This document shows positions 41,501 through 51,876 of a DNA stretch of 64,000 bases, in pieces (the first letter of the stretch is position 1; every line of letters starts with the position of its first letter). The notes beneath the pieces were generated by a model that was given only the letters and a program-made list of their open reading frames with translations, had not been told where the DNA came from and searched no databases. Origin of the DNA: Diploscapter coronatus (lineage: Eukaryota > Nematoda > Chromadorea > Rhabditida > Rhabditidae); the NCBI GenBank assembly GCA_964036155.1, contig OZ038423.1, positions 43,849,249-43,913,248 on the forward strand, written 5' to 3'. The position numbers and the translations under genes are program-made.

Positions 41501-44359
41501 AATTTGTATCTAGTTCTTGAAATCTAAGTTAACAAATATTTCTTATAAACATATGCAAAATCTCAACTCACCCTCCGACTGCATACAATTTCCCGTTAGC
41601 GACAGTGAGCGAATGATTCACTCTTACATAATTCATATCAGCGATTCGAAAAACTCGACTGCCAACTGGAGCTGAGGGGTCGAAACATAAACAGGATTTG
41701 AATACACCATTACTAAATATATAATGATACATTATTTATCATACAAAATTAACGACTTGTGTCCTCCAGTTATGTAAATTTTTCCATTTAGCGATGTAAC
41801 TCCGAAAGAAGCTCGTTGTTCTGAAATCTCTCCAACTTCAATCCATTCCCGTTCATCGTCTGATAATCGATATATCTTTCTACTTTCGCTACCATCAATA
41901 ACTGAATATCCATGATTACAATAATGAACATGCTATAATGTGACCGTATAAAATTTCATCGCATGTTATTGCTTGAACACCACTAATTGGAAGAGGAAAT
42001 GCAGGTCCTGTTTGCCATGTTCCATCTATTAAAACCTGAATAAATTATTTCATGGACTTTCAATTGATCTTCTTACATCAACTCGATTCGTATCCTTCTT
42101 TGCTTTAGGCTTCCATCCACCCAAGTAATACAATTTGTCTTTGAAATAGGCCACAGATGCAAATTTACGCCATTCAGGAGGATCTGGGCCTGTAACATTC
42201 TTTGAATCGATCATTGATGGATTTATTGATAAGACCTCTTGAAAATTGTCGAGTATTCAAGTCAAATATTTCAAATAATTTTTCTTCGTTGTTAATTCCA
42301 AAAATCTGAAGCTTAGGAAAGTATTCAAAATGAAGAGCATAAGAGTTTACTTTATCCTGTGTAGTTGCTACTTCATATGGCATATAACAATTGTGGAATT
42401 TTTCAATCTCTTCTACTGAGCAAGTAGATGAATTGAACAAGCATATCCTTCCTTCATATTCACCATCATTTGAATATAAATCTAAATTATAATAAATTAT
42501 TTTATCTTTTCTTCCGTTCAATCTATTCTTATTTCTTACAGCAAAACAAAATGCTATGTGAATTATCGAATGAATTGTCTCCACCGGTCTGAAAATTATT
42601 CGTATTTCGGGCTAATTCATTCATTGTATTATTAATCAATGGAATTTTAATTTCTTTCCAAAATTATAACTTCCATTTTAGTAATGAGTGTTTATTTTCA
42701 AATGCAAAAGGAACAATATTTTAGATTGCCCTCATCAATCTTTCAACGATTTGTGATGGATTGAAACCTTGCGATAATTTTTAGACAGGAATCATGCATG
42801 AGAAGATCCTATCGCACTGATTTTGTGTTTTCCCATTGTAAAATGAAAATTTGGATACATTATTTTGACATTGAAACAAGAAATTAATGAATTTTCACTC
42901 ATTACTGCTGATTTTTCTTTAGGTCTTTATAGCTTCTTCGTTTAAATGAATGAGAAATGACGATTTAGGACAATTTTCAATCGTTTGAATGTATCCAAAT
43001 TCTGAACGTGAATTCACTTGAAGAAAAAATTTTAGCGAAAGTGAAAATCACACAACCACACACAAGGAATATTTCGTTTGCGAAAATGTATTCATTTTGG
43101 GTGATAGATTTGTGATTTTTGGTTAGGGAATTTTCTTTTTATTTTTTCACAGAAGTCTTATTTGCGACCCAGATCATCTTTCATGCATGAAAATGCTTTC
43201 AAAAATGAAATTTGGTATATCTACTTAGGACCCTAGCTAAAAGAGCATCCTTTCGATAATTTCACAAATCCATAACTCACCTCATTTGGTAATTTTGATT
43301 CTATGTCGTGTGAATTGCTGTTGAGATTAATAGGAGTTTTAGTGTACACAATAGAGATGGCATATCGATGCTGGAACAGAATGGGAACATTCTCGAATGG
43401 CTCCTCGATGTCAACGAATTCTTTGAAATCAGGATCGAAATATTTGACGGAATTGACTGTCGTATCGGTTGCATCCTTGCAGAACATGGAGACAACAGCC
43501 AGAATGAAGCTATAGACAGTGGAATCGGAAGGCAACACTAGTTTCTGCCCTTGCTGGACAGTCTCATTTATCGAAATATCAGCCAAAATTGTTTCCATTT
43601 TAGGCTTCTAATTTTAAATATACATTTCCATCTGCTACTTGAAGATCTACTAGATTACTGCATGGGGAGTTCAAGCTTATGTTAGTATAATCTAATATTC
43701 GAATTTGAAATACTATATCATGAAGATATGAATTAAAGTTGAGGTGCAGTGTAGAAAGGTTTTAATCGACATCATTCTTAGGTACAGTAGCAGATAAAAG
43801 TATCGGATCACCCCTCATATTTGTATCAATTCCTACCTATCAGACCTTCCATATACAATTATTATCAAATTGAGCCGAAATTTTGCATACATAAAAGCAT
43901 ATGTAAGAAATGTAAATTTTTATAGTTCCAGCTCAATCCGATAAGTGCAGAAGTCAGGACCGAAGTCAAATCGAATACGAAAGCGACCCAAAACTTTAGT
44001 TCTCTCTATGTCTTTCTCAAATGCCATGTATAAATGCAATTATCTACATGATAGATTACTTCTTATGATAATGGTAATGCCTATTCACTTACGGCCTTGT
44101 TTAGATGTACTTCGAATCGTTGCGTGTTGAGAAGAACCAGAGAGTCAAATGGCTCAGTGATGTCGGCGAACTGTTTGAAATCCTCGTCGTAGAGCTGAGT
44201 CGATTTGACAATCAGCTTCCTGTCCGCCCATCCAACACTTTCCATTTTCTTCTTGATCAATTCTTCAAGAGTCATTCCTTCAGGAACGATTTCGACAAGC
44301 GTTTTACTTTCTGCAGAGCTGTCATCCACAAGTTTTATGCAAACCTTGATCTTTTCCAT
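38503..44359 (-). CDS. nematode protein of unknown family, 624 aa, with nested gene and tandem exon repeats
   Basis: Ten exons in continuous phase: 44093-44359, 43281-43607, 40588-40890, 40292-40388, 40124-40244, 39691-39809, 39045-39274, 38923-39000, 38802-38879 and 38503-38757. Residues 1-89 and 90-198 are two related modules (YDEDFKQFADITEPF and FDPDFKEFVDIEEPF). Next comes a basic segment (KSKRAKKDKP) that looks like a nuclear signal, then a helical region (NDMIRKTVVCLMAQLFKH). A Q/S/T/P-rich tail contains repeats such as TSNAFVNTNQ and ASNAPHYTNQ. A TTTAG acceptor lies 6 nt before the ATG, which suggests trans-splicing. Intron 2 (40891-43280) contains a complete kelch gene on the same strand. 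I do not recognise the family; DNA or chromatin association is only an inference from the basic segment. The two halves could be separate genes, but both sides of the long intron are phase 0 and the third exon lacks its own upstream ATG. Confidence 0.65.
38757..39045 (-). repeat. tandem duplication of an intron-exon unit
   Basis: Three successive introns (39001-39044, 38880-38922, 38758-38801; 43-44 nt each) are near-copies, beginning GTTTNCTATCAATTGGTAC or close variants. The exons that follow start with similar codons. The unit spacing is 121-122 bp. The exons of 78 nt add 26 residues each without changing frame. Confidence 0.85.
41307..42624 (-). CDS. kelch-repeat protein (copy B), nested in an intron
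   Basis: Eight exons: 42540-42624, 42351-42481, 42236-42305, 42077-42189, 41945-42035, 41757-41901, 41572-41712 and 41307-41523, giving 330 aa. Blades are marked by KLYYLGGW, NGKIYITGG and NGKLYAVGG, and the last blade has EEYDPQTNEWREV. A short acidic/Pro-containing tail follows that copy A lacks. It probably folds as a beta-propeller that binds another protein. No BTB or BACK domain is seen. It lies wholly within intron 2 of the 38503-44359 gene, on the same strand. The stop codon overlaps an AATAAA (CAATAAAT), so the 3' UTR may be very short. The ATG chosen is the first in frame; the position equivalent to the copy A start reads ATT here. Confidence 0.75.
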
Positions 44360-44365
44360 TTTGCC

Positions 44366-45380
44366 TAAATTACTTCCTCGATACTTAAATAATACAAATA
44401 AAAATTTGAGAAAATATATAATTAGCAAAATAAAATTGTACTGTATTTATGAATGTGATACTCTCCATTGTCTCCGAGATGAACCCTTATAGAGAAAGGG
44501 AGAAGGGGTACCCGCGAGCCTTAGCTATGTGCCTGCTCGCTTTTGCTCTCTGACCTCTCTTATATCCCTCTAGTCTTGATGCGTGCGCTTCGCAGGTTAT
44601 AGATATAGAGTGTATATGACAAGGCTCATCTTGAGTAAATGGAGAGTAAGCGCATTAACAAATGCCTCTTTTATAAAACTCCTTATCATTAATTTTAGCA
44701 CTGTCCTCCTACTTTAGTAAATATTCTACAGCATTATGGATATTATCAAATTCAATGACGAAATCTAGATGCGAAAATTGACTATTTTGTCTAAATTTAA
44801 GATAGCTGAATCAAACTTAAAGTCTTTAAAAAATAATTATTATTAGGAGCAAGAGAGCAGGCTTTTACATTGAATGGGAGTTGATAAGAGAATAGTGATA
44901 TTGAATATTTTATGAGAGAAATTCTTACCATAAAATCAATTATTTTGACAAATGATTATCTTATATATAAATGATTAGGAATTAGAACTAAATAAATGAA
45001 GGAATTTTAATTGGTTGAACATTAATCTGCTCAATTTCGAAAGCCATCCAAAATGTCGTCCCGTATTCAAATGCAACATTCATCTTTTTCACTATTCAAC
45101 TTCGACTCATGGTGGACTGTTGCACCTCTCTTTATAATTTTTTTTTTTTTCAAATTTTTCATCTGAGAAAATTTGTTCAAACCGAAAAAGCGCAAAATTG
45201 TGACCTTCAAAATGAACGCATTCTTGCAAGGGGCGTGGAGCTTGGAGACTGCAGAATCTCTACCTAAGAGAGAAATTGCGACGATAATGCGATGATTATG
45301 CAGAAGCCGCCCAATTGCAACGATATTACCGCGACGAATATAAAGCGTCTTTCTTTCTCCGCCTTCCTCCTAATGAGCCT
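44366..45380. other. intergenic region
   Basis: AT-rich DNA upstream of the minus-strand gene starting at 44359. It probably includes its promoter. No gene or clear repeat is seen. Confidence 0.5.
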
Positions 45381-45387
45381 CGGATAC

Positions 45388-45930
45388 GCGTTGACGACAT
45401 TTTTCCTTTAGCGATTCTTTTTATTTTATTTCGTTTTTCTTTATTTTCTTATCGAATTTAACATAATCACATTGATTGAAGCTCTTCTGAATGGCCTGTG
45501 CGTATTCTTCATCTTCCCGCTTTTCCTCCACATGGCCCGCAAACATCCTCATTCTCATGCGAATTCTAAAATTCTCATGGCTTATTATCTAACTAATTTC
45601 TGTGTGGAGATGATTTTTCGTTCTGCCATCATGGTCGTGGTCTATCAATTAGAAAGTATCCCGATTCAAGTAAAATGTTCAAAATCAAAAGAATGTTATA
45701 AAATCATTAGTCCAAAAATGTAAATTATCGTTGATTGGGGAGAAAGTCGATATTCAAAAATTACGTTATTCGTCTCGTTTCTCTTCGACACGACTCACTA
45801 TTTCGCTTGTCCGAATTCGATTTCTAACTGCTGCTGCATGCTTGTAAAATTTCAGAAGTTGACCTATTTTGTACGTCTCAAAAATTCATGTCTGAGATTA
45901 GTCACTTTAATTATGCTTTTTCGTTTATTT
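45388..45930 (+). pseudogene. fragment of a membrane-receptor-like gene
   Basis: A frame open from about 45424 to 45672 encodes hydrophobic segments such as LIEALLNGLCVFFIFPLFLH and IFRSAIMVVVYQL separated by a basic/His stretch, then a GT donor. A second hydrophobic block lies at about 45770-45860. The possible ATG at about 45388 is separated from the frame by an in-frame TAG, unless an unseen intron removes it. The pattern resembles an N-terminal piece of a nematode serpentine receptor, but I cannot assign a class. It may equally be chance or a decayed copy. Confidence 0.3.
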
Positions 45931-45942
45931 TCTGATAGAAAA

Positions 45943-46192
45943 TCATTTATAAATTTTCAAGTTCACAGCACTCGTCACATAATTCAAATCCAAACTTTTA
46001 ACTAATCCGCAATTTTCTCTAAAGCTAAAACTAGGAAGCACTTCTAGCTTTTCTCCTTTCACTTCTCGCGCAAACTGATTCATGTTTTGATCAATAATTT
46101 GCTCCGAACTTCCAATGCTATTTCTTAAATTTGTTTCTCTCACATTTTTTCTTCTTACAGGGGTCTTATCTAAACCTTTTTGCTTCTATAAA
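45943..46192 (-). other. possible isolated coding exon
   Basis: After a TTTATAG acceptor, the minus strand is open for about 80 codons (KQKGLDKTPVRRKNVRE..., ending NLKIYK and a stop). The composition is polar and protein-like, but no upstream partner exon could be found. It may be the last exon of a lost gene or a chance frame. Confidence 0.25.
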
Positions 46193-47100
46193 CTTTGTCA
46201 GCGGCGTCGCTAGTATTAATTTCTAACCGTCTAAGCAATACTATTTCTTAAACTCTTTTTTATCTACCCCTTAAATTTGGTATTATGGGATGGGAAGAAA
46301 AGAGTTTGAAAAGCAGAATTTTTATTTGGGTTTAAAAATTCTCGGAGAAAAATTCGGAATTTACGATAGGGATTTTGAAAGTTTTTCGATTCGAAATAGG
46401 AAATGCTTACATGTAAAAAGCGATTGATACAATTTTGAGAAATATAGATTTATGAGGAGTAATTTAAATTTAAGGCTATGTCATAAGATAGGATATTATG
46501 AATCTCAGATCATTTCTTTAGCGTTAAATAACGCCGTCTAAATATTAGATTTTTAAATAAAGATTTTGAAATCAACAGTGTACAATTCTGTATTGATTAA
46601 AATTAGCAGACTTATAAGTTATCTCTTTTATAATAAAATTGATAAGCTCAGTTATAATTATCATTCGAATCAACACATCAAATCAATAATATACAATTTC
46701 GTATTGATCAAAATGTTCCACGAGAAAATCAACCTTCTTATTAAGAAAATAAATTAATTCAATAATAATATGGATCAAAATCCGTCTATGTGTCCCACAG
46801 ATTCGATTACTCGAGCAGCCACATAAGCAGTAGTTCCATCGATTTGGGATTGTTCTGAAAATGTTTAGCCTATTAAACATGTTTTTTTTTAAACTAAATA
46901 TGATTCAACAAAATCAGCTGGAATTTACTCGAGTCAATAATATCGCTTGATAGCATACCATTTGAACATTAGGAAATGACATGAAATAGTCGATAAAATA
47001 GCGCATTACTCAGTCCTTATGATATGATTAGAGATAAACATTTCAATGATGAAATAATAATGTCGAAATTTGAAGATATCACCAAATTTAACAGTAAATA
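46193..47100. other. no gene supported
   Basis: AT-rich DNA. A short minus-strand frame after TTTTCAG at about 46773-46860 (SQIDGTTAYVAARVIESVGH) looks coding-like, but it has no partner exon and stops after 25 codons. Confidence 0.4.
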
Positions 47101-47103
47101 ATG

Positions 47104-47249
47104 TCTGCTAGGAACATACACGACCCCATCCGTAATGGCATATGGTAATGAAGGGAAGATTCGGATTGGAGAAGCTGCGTTGCAATCCGCTGTCGATCCG
47201 AAGAATGTTGTTTATGGTACAAAAAATAGTTCTCTCAAAAGAGTATCTT
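47104..47249 (+). pseudogene. Hsp70-like fragment
   Basis: The plus strand encodes YTTPSVMAYGNEGKIRIGEA and then ALQSAVDPKNVVYGT. These correspond to the start of the Hsp70 ATPase domain, where family members read TTPS-V-A, GEAA and N-VY-T. Downstream the frame leaves the family pattern and stops after about ten codons. There is no start codon, no phosphate-loop sequence upstream and no GT donor at the break. It is best read as a decayed fragment of an Hsp70 gene. Confidence 0.7.
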
Positions 47250-47254
47250 AAATT

Positions 47255-47320
47255 ATTTCGTTAGAATATTTGCAAATAATGGACAATATTTGGAGTCTTG
47301 ACACAGTTACTATACTAAAA
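47255..47320. repeat. dispersed repeat, copy 2
   Basis: Second copy of the 66-bp sequence at 35183-35248, with about three differences. It begins 6 bp after the end of the Hsp70-like fragment. Confidence 0.75.
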
Positions 47321-48300
47321 TTTTTTTCTTGTTAAATTTCAGATAATTTGGCTAATTTCTAGTCTTTCTTATGATTAGATTCCATTCCTACTGCCATTAC
47401 GCTCCACACGTAACATGCCACTGCAGCCTACTCAACTGGCTGCATTTAGATAAGTAATTTTTGGTGTAAAAATGAAAAAAAAATCGCCCTAGAATTGAGA
47501 AGATATTATTTTTCCTTTTGAGATCCGATTTTTAATTAAATCTTGGAAGCAGGGATATAAAATTTCGAACAAAGCGCAGTCCCAGTTAGTTCTAAAGTCG
47601 AGAATTCAAATTAAAATTGTTAAAATATGATAGTTTTGATGCATGTTTATTAGTGGCTTAAAGATTGATATTCGCATATTAATCATCGTTAAAGGTGAAA
47701 CTCGCTTCATTTCACATATTATCCTAATAAAAAATTGGATCATAAAGCTAGATGAAATGCTTGACTAACACATGCATGATGTTTATTTCAGATTGGCGAT
47801 ATTATTATGAGGGAATTGCCCAAAGTTGATGTCTTTAATATTAAACTTTATCATTAATTATATAAAAAATTAAGTTAATAAATACATGAAAAACAAATTT
47901 GGTTCGATTAAAACCTGAACGTTTTTACAGGGAATTAGCCAAATACATTGTAATTGATGAACAAAACTTTGATAATAAGTTGTCAAAGAGCTAATTTAAT
48001 GAAATTCTTCTAAATATTATTTTTTCAAACTTTCAAACTGTAATATAACGCAGATGGGTGATAAGTTCACAATGCTATGGAAACGTATTTATGCTTGTAT
48101 ATGTTGCATGAAATGCCCGAAATTTGCTAAGCTACGTATGCAAAAAAAAATCTTGAAATGTAATACTTTCGAGCAGAATTTAACATTTAAAATCTGAAGT
48201 TTTGTCTTATTGAATGGTGTTTTAGTCTAAAAAATTGTCTTGTTACATTCGTTATGATCTATCTTCTTGAATTTAAAAATGTGATAAATATGTAGAGGAA
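47321..48300. other. intergenic region
   Basis: AT-rich DNA with no supported gene. It lies downstream of the minus-strand receptor gene, whose AATAAA is at 48305-48310. Confidence 0.55.
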
Positions 48301-48304
48301 AAAG

Positions 48305-48310
48305 TTTATT
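48305..48310 (-). terminator. poly(A) signal of the receptor gene
   Basis: AATAAA on the minus strand, about 40 nt past the stop codon of the receptor gene at 48348-50432. Confidence 0.6.
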
Positions 48311-48347
48311 TAAATATTAATGATCGAGATCTAATGCAAGTAAAAAT

Positions 48348-50432
48348 CTACCTAAATTGAACCTTGTTAACACTAACTAGCGGAGTTACATTAATGACAT
48401 TTATCCTTACAGACGCTAAATTCAATTGCGAAGTCTGTTCGAAAATACTTTTCCAGGCACTTTTTGAAAGTAAAGCTTTTCGGTAGGGTCGAGTTAAAAG
48501 TATCAATAACGATGTAGCTACCGTTGAATGCGTAGAAACCATAACTTCAATAAAGCACGTCATTTCTAAACCATTGTCTTTTAGGCAACTTGATTTATCA
48601 TGATATTGCAACATAAAACGAAATAGTTAGAGAAGGTTTTTCCCCTAGCCTATCTTGTGCTATTTCGTAGTATGTAGTCATTTAATAATTTCAAAATGTT
48701 GCGATGAGCCCAGATTTTCGACTTTTTAGAAATTATTTTAGTAAAGTTAACTTACGTAGTACCGTCTCTCTAGTGAAATATTTTGCAAATATAAATGTCG
48801 TCACGAGAAAAATAATCGATGAAATGTAACTAACAGATATTGTTAGAAACTAAAATAGAATTTTTAAAACGAATAAATGAATACCAATTGTAAATTTGAC
48901 CTGCATAAAAATAGATAATATCGCATTTCTTTGTGTCGAAATAGTTTTCCGTGATAAATGCGAAACATTTGTGGAACTTGGTCTTATTAGAAGAACCGTA
49001 TGAATTATTACTCCACAAAATACAATAAAGGCACCAAAGACGGCTAGGTTTACAAGTGGAATCAATAGTTTATAGAAGGGCTAAAACAATTGAGACTTTA
49101 ATAGGTAATATAAAATTTCTTAATTTAAAAAATAAAGTAAATACTACGCAAGTACTTATCATGATTCCAAAATTATTAGTTCAAGAAATTACAATCATTC
49201 CAAACATATTTTTTAAATGATTTTCATTCGGATTTTGCTATTAAAATGAAAAGTCTGGTTTTTAAAACTTACTATGAATTGGATATTGAATATGAGTACA
49301 TTTGGTTCATTAACTAGACAAATTGCATATGGGTAGTGCTGAAAATATAATACGGTATTTACTTTTTGAATTTTTGTATTTTGATGAAACTTTCCCTCAA
49401 AATTAGATAGTCTCTGGAAAAATATCAAAAAGGAGGAATAATTGCTACTTATTTTATGAGAGAAAAGCACTCATAAGTTGGAGAATAATAGTTGTGATTT
49501 AATAATTCATATATTTACCTCATTAAGATATATTCTTAACTCATCGCCACTTAAATTAAAACCCATAATATAAATGAAGATAATAAAAAGTCCGCATCCA
49601 ACGCCGATTTCTCCCAATTTAACTCGAGTTTCCGGGAAAACAAATATCTATAATAATTATTTTTTATTAAATTTTACAATTATTTCAGCCAAACTTACAC
49701 AGTTAGATCGGCATAACTTTTTATGTCGATGATAGAATGTGAGTATTATCAATATAATATTTAGAATATGAGCAATGACAAGTAATGCCTAAAATTCTCG
49801 TTTTTATCATAAATTATTTTAAAATTTATTATAAATTTAAAGTATACCCCAACTAGATTTGTCGGCAATATTGATCGAAACATGCCATACGATGCAGCTC
49901 CAGTTACTTAAATTATATTTTACAAGTATAAAAATTAGTTTGATATTATAAATTGTAGGTATTATTAAAATGCAAATATGTTTTTTTTCTATCATTATCA
50001 TTATCATACGGCATTTCTTTCTTTTTCTTTTATGCAATAAAATTTGATAAAAATAACCTAAAAAATATTGTAAGAAACTACAAATAAAGGGCCTGAACTT
50101 TAGAAAAAATTAAATAATATTAATGAATCAATCATTTATTGTTGGTTATTTAGATCTCCAATATTAATTGAAAATTCTTGATATTTCCTACCTGGAAATA
50201 AAAACGATACATTACTTAGAAAATTGATTATAATATCAGCTAGGGACGTGCAAATTTGAACAGATAGTATGAAATATTTGTAACCTCGCATAGACTGAGG
50301 TGATTTCGTAATAATTAACGTTATAGATATAGCTGATAATATCAACGATATCACACCGAAGCTCCGCTGGATTGGTATTAACCAAATAGCTGGTTTGATT
50401 GTAAAATTGGAGTTGTCACACATGGCATGCAA
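48348..50432 (-). CDS. serpentine 7TM chemoreceptor, SRI-like (Str superfamily)
   Basis: Eight exons: 50192-50432, 49848-49906, 49699-49788, 49519-49647, 49273-49338, 48901-49080, 48756-48849 and 48348-48577, giving 362 aa. Seven hydrophobic segments are visible. Between TM1 and TM2 lies the motif SPQSMRGYKYFILSVQ, typical of SRI/SRH receptors. The third loop has TISTQRNAILSIFMQ, and TM7 is followed by TRPYRK. These receptors act on sensory-neuron cilia through G proteins. Exons of 129 and 94 nt match those of the receptor at 55034-57376, so the two are paralogues. A TTTCAG lies 17 nt before the ATG, a likely trans-splice acceptor. The last junction uses a weak acceptor (AAAAG|ACAATGG), but it keeps the frame. 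Class assignment is from motif memory. Confidence 0.8.
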
Positions 50433-50452
50433 ACACTTGGAGATTCTGAAAT

Positions 50453-51350
50453 ATGTATCATACGCTACGATTATAGTTGAAATTATTTTTAAAAATCAGC
50501 ACTTATTATTATTAGCAAAAATATAATATTTCATCTGAATAAAATAAAAATCAATAAGAATTCATGCTGAAAATCGAGTTTATCATTCTGCTTAAGTTAT
50601 AAGTAATTCATATGTTCGCTAAAGTTTTTCATCAGTTCTCCGCTAGAGAAACGAAAGCTCGAGAAAAATGCATATTTGGTTGGGATAATTTCCTAATTTC
50701 ATAGTGTTTGCCCTTCTTAACAACGAATGAAGCAGACAATAGAGGGCTGACAGGTGATATTTCGAAGCTCACCTGGCTTGAAATTTTTTATCGAAAATGT
50801 TGCCTGAAATTCTAAGAATGCTTCACGAAGCGTAATCATCTAATTTTAAATGCAAACGCGATCATTCAAAATGTTATTTTTAAGTTTACCTTAGCTTCAG
50901 AACATTCAATGTAGGAAAACAGATTATATCAGCTTGCAATATTTTTATTCAAATAATAATATTTTTTCAAAGATAAAAAATAAAATAATAGTTCATAACC
51001 CGATTATTGAGAGTGAATGTCTGCACCAACTAAATTCGGACGGAACAGGGGTTCACCGATTTGGCTGATTTTCAGATATGTTATTCAGTTTTTCACGCTG
51101 ATTCTCTTGGTAAAGTCAGTTTTCCGATATGATGTAATATTGGGAGGTTACGGTAGTTTGAAATTTTAACAAACCCGATATCGGGAAAAATTATAACTTT
51201 CTTAAGACTGAGTCAAATCGAGTGCGGTTTTTTTTTGCATTCGATAACCCATTCAGAATACTACATTTCATGCAGCTACATCGTCTTTTTACAGTCACTT
51301 GTTTTGGCGGGAAACTTCAAAATTCGAAAATTTGATCCACTCGGGGAAGA
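50453..51350. other. intergenic region
   Basis: Upstream of the receptor gene (minus) and the F-box-like gene (plus). No gene or defined element is seen. Confidence 0.5.
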
Positions 51351-51380
51351 AATGTTTTTCTTTCAGAAATCCTACGCCCA

Positions 51381-51770
51381 CGTCTAGTCGGTAAGAGGCG
51401 ATTCGAATAGCAGCGAAACCGAAATCGGCAACGAATTTGAATGGGATCTGCACAACCTATGTGGGGGCGTGGTGAAGAAACTCAAAATGTACGTTTCGAA
51501 ATTTTCAGTTTTTAGACTATAGTTATCTTCTCGTTGGGAGAATCATTTTGATTTGCCAACATCTGCCACTTCATTCTGACCACTAAGTACATACAACAAT
51601 GAACTATGAGTTACATCAATATGTCATTACGTAATTTTCGCTTGTTCCTTTGAGTCCTCACCGCGTCATTTACGCTGTAATGTGGCTCAAACCCAAGCAC
51701 ATCGATTTCTTCCCTTACAACACTGCCTCAGGCAAAGTGATATCCTCCTCCTATATTTCTGCCCTCTAAT
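51381..51770 (+). pseudogene. decayed coding fragments of unknown origin
   Basis: Two short stretches look coding but are interrupted. At about 51381-51489, after TTTCTTTCAG, a frame reads through one TAG and encodes NSSETEIGNEFEWDLHNLC before a GT. At about 51655-51770 another frame encodes HRVIYAVMWLKPKHIDFFPY and then stops. Neither has a start codon or a joinable partner in frame. I do not recognise the family. Confidence 0.25.
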
Positions 51771-51876
51771 ATGTATACATAACGTATATTTGATACTTCA
51801 ATAGTACAATAGATCCATTTACTTATCTACTTCTAAAAAGTATATTTTCTAGTCATTATTTTAAATTCCTGCCGAG

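Noticed and set aside
41307..42624. BTB-kelch (Cullin-3 adaptor) identity for the kelch genes
   Set aside because: No BTB or BACK sequence is found upstream in either copy; only kelch blades are visible.
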